In this document: one piece after another, positions 1 through 5,407 of the stretch | How positions within the stretch are numbered: position 1 is the stretch's first letter | Layout: the number at the start of each line of letters is the position of its first letter | NCBI GenBank assembly: GCA_910589095.1 | Contig: CAJUSN010000153.1 | Coordinates: 1 to 5,407 of the forward strand | Reading direction: 5' to 3' | DNA length: 5,407 bases | Source: an uncultured Muribaculaceae bacterium | Lineage (GTDB): Bacteria; Bacteroidota; Bacteroidia; Bacteroidales; Muribaculaceae | Position numbers and translations under genes: made by a program | Notes under the pieces: generated by a model | What the model saw: only the letters and a program-made list of their open reading frames with translations | What the model was told of the DNA's origin: nothing | The model's database searches: none

Positions 1-2
1 CA

Positions 3-1394
3 TTCACCATCAAAAAGACACTCGACGACCTCGGCCAAGGCATATCATGTGACTACAATTTCGACGGAAAATACATCTCTGTCGCAGTGTCACCTGAAAT
101 CATCGCTGTCATAAACCTCATCAAAGAAGAGGACCGTGACTATGTTAACATCGATGACGGAAACGTGACCTATCTTACTTTTATCCCCGACAGCCACGGC
201 AACACCATCATGGCATATTCATCACTTAACGCCATAAATGCCAAGCGAATGACAAAACTTGAGCCGTATTATGGCAAACTTATCGCTGACCAGGTGAACG
301 AAAGGATGAACGAATGGCTCAAGATGATGCCCGGTGAAACCATGGAGGAATACCGCGCCCGTGTCACCGACGAGTCACGAGCACGCCAGCGCAAACTCTT
401 CGAGGAGGAGATTTCAACCAATCTCGCCGGCGATCCGCTTGCCGCAGCCTCAATCGCGCTCGGCAAGTATGACAGAGGCAACGGCATACTTGCCATAAAC
501 TTCGACAACATGCCCACCATATTCCTCCCGGTCCCCGAAGGAGATCTCGCAGCCTTCAACAACACATCGAATCTCCAGTTCTCGGACGCAAAATATGGTG
601 TGATGGCCAATGACAACTTCGAGCTCATTTATGCAAAAATCTTCAACACAGAGAACGGCCAGACTTATATTTATGACAACCTCGACCGCGTACCACTCAG
701 CTTCATGGAAGGTGATGACAATGTGGTGTCGCTTGAAATTCTCCAGCAGCAGATGATGGAAGAGCTCAAACTGCAGGAAATCCGCCAAAAAGTCTATGAG
801 GAGGCAAAAAAGCAGAACGTAATCTCCGACCACACCAACATCACGGTTGACTCTCGTGTAGAACCGGCCTACAATGCCCAGGGCGACAAAATACTCAACT
901 ATATCGTGAAATTCTCTTATCAGGTAGACCCTGACTTTTCTGTGACCGAGGATTTCGGCCCCGGAAAATATCATGTGGACGAATCCGGTGCAGCCCAGTC
1001 GATGCTTAAAATAGTAAAAGAGGCTTTCGAGAACGACTTTGCCCAATATGTGCAGACCGGCAAGACTCTCCGCGTGAAAATCTACGGCACCGCTGATGCC
1101 TCTCCTATCGTAAGAGGAATACCTTACGACGGCTCTTACGGAGAATTTGAGAACGAACCGGTGTTCAAAAACGACCAGCTCACCAACATCAGTGTCAACA
1201 CCCGCGACGGCATAAAGGAGAACGAGCAGTTGGCCTTCATGCGCGCCATGGGCGTAAAGAACTACCTTGAAAAGAATGTGTCAAACCTCTCCAACATGAA
1301 TTCCACACACGATTTCCATATCAACGTGGCTGAAGGCAAGGGTGGAGAGTTCCGCCGCATCACCACTGAATTCACATTCGTGGACGCATTCTAA
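3..1394 (+). CDS. Envelope protein with caspase-associated beta module and OmpA-like C-terminus (5'-partial)
   Basis: The reading frame is open to the left edge, so the true start lies outside the window; the GTG at 87 is only an internal valine codon. The visible part is 463 residues. Bases 3-290 encode a beta-rich stretch. Bases about 291-690 encode a module that also occurs in the next gene: a Trp (base 315), an E..Y..RV segment, then YD-GN (468), LPVP (525-536) and YDN (672-680). A charged helix rich in Glu, Gln and Lys (about 735-820) links to a C-terminal alpha/beta region with VKIYGTAD (about 1074-1097) and NEQLAFMRAMGVKNYL (about 1218-1270). That pattern recalls the OmpA-like peptidoglycan-binding fold, but the match is loose. 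There is no caspase domain and only one Cys (near base 48). The shared module and position suggest it partners the downstream protease. The specific function is unknown to me; its export is inferred from its neighbours because its N-terminus is missing. Confidence 0.85.
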   Translation, partial: FTIKKTLDDLGQGISCDYNFDGKYISVAVSPEIIAVINLIKEEDRDYVNIDDGNVTYLTFIPDSHGNTIMAYSSLNAINAKRMTKLEPYYGKLIADQVNERMNEWLKMMPGETMEEYRARVTDESRARQRKLFEEEISTNLAGDPLAAASIALGKYDRGNGILAINFDNMPTIFLPVPEGDLAAFNNTSNLQFSDAKYGVMANDNFELIYAKIFNTENGQTYIYDNLDRVPLSFMEGDDNVVSLEILQQQMMEELKLQEIRQKVYEEAKKQNVISDHTNITVDSRVEPAYNAQGDKILNYIVKFSYQVDPDFSVTEDFGPGKYHVDESGAAQSMLKIVKEAFENDFAQYVQTGKTLRVKIYGTADASPIVRGIPYDGSYGEFENEPVFKNDQLTNISVNTRDGIKENEQLAFMRAMGVKNYLEKNVSNLSNMNSTHDFHINVAEGKGGEFRRITTEFTFVDAF

Positions 1395-1414
1395 TCCACT
1401 ATCCCACCCGGCGA

Positions 1415-1444
1415 TGCCGCTCCGCAGATCTCCCCGGAGCGGCA
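1415..1444 (+). terminator. GC-rich intergenic hairpin, possible terminator
   Basis: A perfect inverted repeat, TGCCGCTCCG (1415-1424) and CGGAGCGGCA (1435-1444), encloses a 10-base loop. Eight of the ten pairs are G-C. It lies 20 bases after the stop codon of the first gene, the usual place for a terminator. No T-run follows on either strand; the plus-strand 3' flank is C-rich. It could therefore be a weak or factor-assisted terminator, or an RNA-stabilising or processing hairpin within a longer transcript. Confidence 0.45.
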
Positions 1445-1524
1445 CCCCCCGGGACACATACTGCAACGAACCTTAAACCTTACCCTGCATCCCAGAGAAT
1501 GATGCCATCCCCATCCCTGCCAAA

Positions 1525-1528
1525 AGGA
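1525..1528 (+). promoter_or_regulatory. Ribosome-binding site of the caspase gene
   Basis: AGGA within AAAAGGA ends 5 bases before the ATG at 1534. It supports that start, which is also followed directly by a typical signal peptide. The in-frame upstream sequence hits a TAA at 1474 with no ATG in between. Confidence 0.55.
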
Positions 1529-1533
1529 CAGAT

Positions 1534-4203
1534 ATGAAACGTAAAACTCTATTACTACTTACATCCCTTACCGCCGGTAGCGTTCTGACAGCCATAGCTG
1601 TGACCACCGGTGCCAACGAGGACCCGACTTCACTTCTGGATTCACCCGAAATGATGTCAGGGGGCCTCCTCCCACAGATTGACGATCAGATGGAAAGCGC
1701 CACCTTCGCCAACCCCGACAGTGTCAGAATGGCCAGAATGTATGAGGCGGTGGACGAGGCGGCAAAGATATACAAGCACCTCAAATGGCAAAAGTTTGAA
1801 GGCGAGGATGAAAACTCCATCTACGCCTCAGCCATGCAGTGCTATGAGGCGGCATTAAAGGCCCTGGAGCTTACCGAACCCTCCACCCAGGAGCATGACC
1901 AATGCAAAAACATGCTCCGCGACATCAACCGCGACCTTCAATCAGCAGCCTTTCACTACTCGGCATCAGGCGACAATCAACGCATGACCTCATTCGCTCA
2001 GGCCATGGTTGACACACGGCTGATGGATGAATTCAAGGACGAAAAATTCCCGGCCGACAATGGAGCCTATGCCCCGATTGTCTATTGTGCAGCCTCCGGC
2101 GCGTATAATGCCAAAGAGTTTGCCCGCGCCATAAAATATTTCAACGAATATCTCGCTACCGGAGAGACCAGATCACGTGAGCAGATTTACCTGTTCCTCG
2201 GTCAAGCATGCCTCAACACCGGCGATTACACACAGGCTATCACTGCCATGACTGACGCCATCGAGGCATATCCCACCAATTACAGCCTCGTGCTAATAAA
2301 ATTGCAAGCTGCAATGGACGGTGGACATCCTGAACTCATACAGGATCTGCTTAACAAGGCCTTCGTATTCCGCCCCGGCGACGAGCAGCTGCTCATGATA
2401 CAAGGCAAGCTATATGAGGACCAGCAGGAATACAACAAAGCCCTTGACACCTACAACACCCTTGAGACCCTGCGCCCCAACAATCTCGGGATAGCCAAAC
2501 GCGTGGCCCTATGCTATTATAACCTCGGAGTGAATTATTACAACAAAGTGATTTTCGAACAGGACGAGAAAAACCAAAAGAAATACCGCCGCCAAAGCGA
2601 CGCTTACTTCGACGCGGCAGCCCTCAAACTGGAGGAGGTACTGGCCAACGACCCTCTCTCGATGAAATATCTCAAAGCCCTTGCCGTCACCTACGGATGC
2701 ATCGGCAACATGGATAAATTCGCAGAAATCAACACCCGCATCCAGGCTCTCGGCGACACCCCGATATCCGAGAAAGATCTTCCGTCAGAAGTCACAGCCA
2801 ACGACGGCAACGCAAGTAACTTCGCGTCATCAGGGACATCCGGAAAGTCATTGGGCGGAAACGCGCCCCTTTACTCCGACTTCGCCAAGAGTTATGTGGA
2901 GAAAAATCTTGCCAAATGGGTAGGGAAAGGTGAGTTTGAAAAAGTGGAGGATTACCAGCAACGTGTCAATGACATGGCTGTAAAGAACGAATACTCGCGC
3001 CTCTGCAAAGAAGCCGAAAAAGAGTATCTCACGCTCTACACCAAGCAGCTGCGCCCAAAGGATTTCCAGCTGAAACCATACGATGCCGGCAACGAGATTT
3101 ACCTTATCGAATCAAACTTCGGCCCAATCTATCTTCCGGTGCCTCTGGCCCACGGAGAAGCTGAGATTTTCAAAGCCAACTGGGACCGCATGAAAGTGCA
3201 CAATCCACATTATTACATAGACAATGACAAGGTTCTCATGGCCGGCATAACCTTCATGACACCTTATGGTAAAAGCTATACCTACGACAACAGTAAAGCG
3301 CTCGCCTACGCGCAGACAGCCGTCGACGTGGACTTCAACAGAATCCTCGCGGATGCCAACAAGGGTATCAAACCCACATCAACATATTCGGCCCCGGTGA
3401 AAGTGGCCCGCGTCACCGTAAAGTCGGACGTGGATGAGAATATCCCCATCACCAACAAGAAGGCTCCATCAACCTTTGCCGTGATCATAGCCAATGAGGT
3501 CTATGCCAATGTCCCCAAAGTCGAATCTGCGCTCAACGACGGCGATGCATTCAGCAGATATCTCAATCTCACCCTCGGACTCCCTAAGGAAAATATCAGA
3601 GTCTACCGTAACGCCGGCCTTGCCCAGATGCACAGGGCGGTAGCCGACATCAAGAACATCGTGAAAGCCGTTGACGGCAAAGCCGACGTGATTTTCTACT
3701 ATGCCGGTCACGGTATGCCCGACGAAGCGACAAAGAATGCCTACCTCCTGCCGGTGGATGGCGACGCACTCGTCTCGGAGACCTGTCTTTCGCTCAACAA
3801 GATCTACACCGACCTCGCGTCAATGGGAGCCAACTCTGTAATGGTGTTCCTCGACGCTTGTTTCAGCGGCAGTCAACGAAGCGAGTCCGGGATGCTGACA
3901 GCCGCCCGCTCGGTGGTGATAAAAGCAAAAGATGCAGCTCCACAGGGTAATATGTTCTCCTTCACTGCTACATCAGGTCAAGAAACCGCACTACCTTACA
4001 AAGAGAAAAACCATGGCCTTTTCACTTACTTCCTCCTGAAAAAGCTCCAGGAATCTAAGGGCAATGTGACACTGAAAGAACTCACCGATTATGTGACGGA
4101 AAACGTGAAGCGCCAGTCAACCATTACAAACGGTAAACCACAGACCCCCACGGTGACAACTTCCGGCTCACTTTCAAGCGACTGGACCAAACGAAAACTC
4201 TAA
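1534..4203 (+). CDS. Exported TPR and caspase-like (peptidase C14) protease
   Basis: This 889-residue protein starts with a signal peptide: KRK, a hydrophobic core to about residue 25, and likely cleavage near TTGA (about 27). It has no lipobox Cys, so it should be periplasmic or secreted. Residues about 60-406 are helical with TPR-like repeats, clearest at 218-249 (ending AIEAYPTN) and 285-317 (ending LETLRPNN), and usually serve protein-protein contact. A polar Ser/Gly/Asn linker (407-446) leads to a beta-rich module (about 447-590; W462, YDAGN 516-520, LPVP 534-537, YDN 584-586) shared with gene 1. After a linker containing SDVDENIP, the caspase-like domain runs from about 648 (FAVIIANE) to about 880. 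It holds the catalytic His in YYAGHG (H726) and the catalytic Cys in DACFSG (C776), and ends with the family's GLFTYFLLKKL helix. All expected catalytic motifs are intact, so an active cysteine protease is likely. Substrate and activation signal are not evident. It is probably co-transcribed with the next two genes. Confidence 0.93.
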   Translation: MKRKTLLLLTSLTAGSVLTAIAVTTGANEDPTSLLDSPEMMSGGLLPQIDDQMESATFANPDSVRMARMYEAVDEAAKIYKHLKWQKFEGEDENSIYASAMQCYEAALKALELTEPSTQEHDQCKNMLRDINRDLQSAAFHYSASGDNQRMTSFAQAMVDTRLMDEFKDEKFPADNGAYAPIVYCAASGAYNAKEFARAIKYFNEYLATGETRSREQIYLFLGQACLNTGDYTQAITAMTDAIEAYPTNYSLVLIKLQAAMDGGHPELIQDLLNKAFVFRPGDEQLLMIQGKLYEDQQEYNKALDTYNTLETLRPNNLGIAKRVALCYYNLGVNYYNKVIFEQDEKNQKKYRRQSDAYFDAAALKLEEVLANDPLSMKYLKALAVTYGCIGNMDKFAEINTRIQALGDTPISEKDLPSEVTANDGNASNFASSGTSGKSLGGNAPLYSDFAKSYVEKNLAKWVGKGEFEKVEDYQQRVNDMAVKNEYSRLCKEAEKEYLTLYTKQLRPKDFQLKPYDAGNEIYLIESNFGPIYLPVPLAHGEAEIFKANWDRMKVHNPHYYIDNDKVLMAGITFMTPYGKSYTYDNSKALAYAQTAVDVDFNRILADANKGIKPTSTYSAPVKVARVTVKSDVDENIPITNKKAPSTFAVIIANEVYANVPKVESALNDGDAFSRYLNLTLGLPKENIRVYRNAGLAQMHRAVADIKNIVKAVDGKADVIFYYAGHGMPDEATKNAYLLPVDGDALVSETCLSLNKIYTDLASMGANSVMVFLDACFSGSQRSESGMLTAARSVVIKAKDAAPQGNMFSFTATSGQETALPYKEKNHGLFTYFLLKKLQESKGNVTLKELTDYVTENVKRQSTITNGKPQTPTVTTSGSLSSDWTKRKL

Positions 4204-4209
4204 CACGCA

Positions 4210-5097
4210 ATGAAAATGAACAATGTGATACGGCTATTAATCCTCCTGATGATGCTCGGCTTGTCCACTCCTTGGAGTTCAGGAGCATCATTCAAGACTG
4301 TCAAAGGTGAATTCACATATTACGGTGACAAAAACGAGAGCCGTGAAGTGTGCAGACGCCAGGCGTTGGAAGGTGCCAGGCTGCAAGCTCTCGCCAAGGA
4401 GTTCGGCACGGTTGTGACACAGGACACATATCAGGCCGACAGGGTCACTGAGCGTGAGGAATCGACATACTTCTCATCATTAAGCTCCACTGCCGTGAAG
4501 GGGGAATGGATTGCCGACGATGGTGAACCCGAATTCACCTATAGCCTTGACAACGATGGGTGTTACATAGTAAAATGCAAAGTGACAGGAAAAGCCCGGG
4601 AGATTTCCAATGAGGCTACCGAATTCGCCGCCTCAGTGCTGCGCAATGGTACGGACTTGAAAAACGCCGACACAAATTTCCGTTCGGGCGACGACATGTT
4701 TCTCCATCTCCGCACTCCTGTGGATGGCCATGTGGCCGTATTCCTTCAGGATGAATCAAACCGAGTCTACAGTCTTTTGCCATATCAAGCCCACAATTCA
4801 ACCGACGTGAAGATTAAGCGCAACCGCGATTATGTATTCTTTGATTCCTCACGTGGCGAACCGGACCATGGAACTGTCGATGAGCTCCAGCTCACCACCG
4901 ATGCCTTGATGGAACGCAACAGAGTGTATGTAATCTTCTCGCCCAACCCATTCTCCCGCGCCGTCGACACGTTCGTGGCCGACAACATTCCGCGTATGCT
5001 CACCTACGACGAGTTTACCAAGTGGCTCTCCCGAGTACGCCGCAACGACCCAAAAATGGGAGTTAAAATAATGAATCTCAACATTACTAACAATTAA
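4210..5097 (+). CDS. Exported DUF4384 domain protein
   Basis: A 295-residue protein beginning 6 bases after the caspase stop codon, so almost certainly in its operon. No strong Shine-Dalgarno is visible; ATG 4210 is chosen, although ATG 4216 would leave the signal peptide intact. The signal peptide (hydrophobic core about 6-20) likely ends at SSGA (about 26). Residues about 28-135 form a small domain with an Ala-rich helix (A52, A56, A60, A62), a VKGEW strand and a strand pair ending in CYIVKCKVTG (C118, C123); this resembles LPP20/FlgT-type envelope domains. Residues about 157-250 match DUF4384: FRSGDDMFLHL, a VDGHVAVF turn, LLPY, and a closing VYVIFSPNPF strand. A C-terminal helix containing LTYDEFTKWLSRVRR follows. 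DUF4384 is often fused to caspase domains, which fits a role as accessory or recognition subunit of the neighbouring protease; that role is inference. The gene ends with tandem stops, TAATAA. Confidence 0.9.
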   Translation: MKMNNVIRLLILLMMLGLSTPWSSGASFKTVKGEFTYYGDKNESREVCRRQALEGARLQALAKEFGTVVTQDTYQADRVTEREESTYFSSLSSTAVKGEWIADDGEPEFTYSLDNDGCYIVKCKVTGKAREISNEATEFAASVLRNGTDLKNADTNFRSGDDMFLHLRTPVDGHVAVFLQDESNRVYSLLPYQAHNSTDVKIKRNRDYVFFDSSRGEPDHGTVDELQLTTDALMERNRVYVIFSPNPFSRAVDTFVADNIPRMLTYDEFTKWLSRVRRNDPKMGVKIMNLNITNN

Positions 5098-5109
5098 TAA
5101 ACCACATCT

Positions 5110-5407
5110 ATGAAAAAGTTTTTAGCATTCCTTTTGGCAGCCTGTCTGTTGGCTCCCATGGCTGTAATGGCGGATAATAGCAAGGCACTGCGCAAAGCCC
5201 GCAACAAAGAACGCAAAGAGGTGCTCAAAAGATTCAAAAAAGAGGGCTGGACTCTCTTCGGAAGCACCCATTCACTCGAAGTAGCCCTTCTTACCCACTA
5301 TGAGAAACTGGATCAGCTTGGCGACGACGGCCGCGAATTTGTAGGCGTAGCCACCAATGTGAAATCAAAGAATGTAGGCCGTCAGATGGCCATGAACAGC
5401 GCATGTC
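5110..5407 (+). CDS. Exported LPP20-like hypothetical protein (3'-partial)
   Basis: The frame opens at ATG 5110, 12 bases after the DUF4384 gene, and stays open to the window edge (99 full codons). The leader is A/T-rich without a clear Shine-Dalgarno, as is common in Bacteroidota. Residues 1-21 form a signal peptide (MKKFLAFLLAACLLAPMAVMA) with an A-x-A-like cleavage site before D22. LAAC at 9-12 also fits a lipobox, but the hydrophobic stretch before C12 is short and continues past it, so cleavage at 21 is favoured. A very basic helix (about 24-44, rich in Lys, Arg) follows, then GWTLFGSTHSLEVALLTHY (about 48-66) and a segment entering an Ala/Asn-containing helix (QMAMNSA). The pattern resembles small LPP20-like envelope proteins of Bacteroidota that I recall only loosely. 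Function unknown; operon position suggests it belongs with the caspase and DUF4384 proteins. Confidence 0.85.
   Translation, partial: MKKFLAFLLAACLLAPMAVMADNSKALRKARNKERKEVLKRFKKEGWTLFGSTHSLEVALLTHYEKLDQLGDDGREFVGVATNVKSKNVGRQMAMNSAC

Larger units (their letters stand above)
1395..1533 (+). other. Intergenic leader between genes 1 and 2
   Basis: This 139-base gap is the only sizeable non-coding stretch in the window. Apart from the hairpin and the ribosome-binding site it shows no clear element. I looked for the Bacteroidota promoter pair (TTTG near -33, TAnnTTTG near -7) and found no convincing match; TACCCTGC at 1481-1488 is a poor fit. Whether gene 2 has its own promoter or is read through from gene 1 is therefore open. 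Confidence 0.4.

Noticed and set aside
450..1046. 198-codon open frame on the minus strand.
   Set aside because: It lies wholly inside gene 1 on the opposite strand, has no recognisable domain, and its amino-acid make-up follows from the codon pattern of the real gene.
1481..1488. TACCCTGC as a Bacteroidota -7 promoter element.
   Set aside because: It departs from TAnnTTTG at two of the four key positions and there is no TTTG at the expected -33 spacing.
1499..1537. Short leader frame ATGATG... of 12 codons (MMPSPSLPKGQI) whose TGA overlaps the ATG of the caspase gene.
   Set aside because: A coupled leader peptide is possible, but there is no convincing ribosome-binding site, the length is within chance, and nothing in the peptide suggests attenuation.
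3469..3711. 80-codon minus-strand frame and other short frames inside the caspase and DUF4384 genes.
   Set aside because: They are antisense or out-of-frame shadows of strongly supported genes with domain motifs.
1534..4203. Assignment as a TPR-CHAT or other CRISPR-linked caspase, or as a clostripain (C11) protease.
   Set aside because: The protein has an export signal and no CRISPR genes or array are nearby; the YYAGHG and DACFSG motifs with the surrounding sequence fit the C14 caspase-like family better.

Overview
The window carries four consecutive plus-strand genes. The first is cut off at its 5' end and the fourth at its 3' end. I see no gene on the minus strand, no RNA gene, no mobile element and no CRISPR array. 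The source is most likely a gut-type Bacteroidales bacterium, perhaps close to Muribaculaceae. This rests on the mid-range G+C content, the A-rich or poorly Shine-Dalgarno-like leaders, and protein families (exported TPR/caspase protein, DUF4384 protein) that I associate with Bacteroidota. The taxonomic call is inference from sequence style, not from a marker gene.

Layout. Positions 3-1394 hold the 3' part of a protein that has a beta-rich module and an OmpA-like C-terminal region. A 139-base gap (1395-1533) follows, containing a perfect 10-bp GC-rich hairpin. Positions 1534-4203 encode an 889-residue exported protein made of a signal peptide, TPR repeats, a copy of the same beta-rich module, and a C-terminal caspase-like (peptidase C14) domain with an intact His/Cys dyad (H726, C776). 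After only 6 bases comes an exported 295-residue DUF4384 protein (4210-5097). After 12 more bases an exported, helical, LPP20-like protein begins (5110 onward) and runs off the window.

How the genes may work together. Each of the three genes with a visible N-terminus encodes a signal peptide, and the spacing of genes 2-3-4 indicates one operon, so the products should meet in the periplasm or at the outer membrane. The beta-rich module shared by genes 1 and 2 ties the first gene to the protease. DUF4384 is a domain that in many bacteria is found in the same polypeptide as a caspase domain; here it is the next gene. The simplest reading is an envelope-located caspase with dedicated accessory proteins. 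Its substrate, trigger and physiological role cannot be read from the sequence, and it looks different from the cytoplasmic caspase-like proteases of anti-phage defence because of the export signals.
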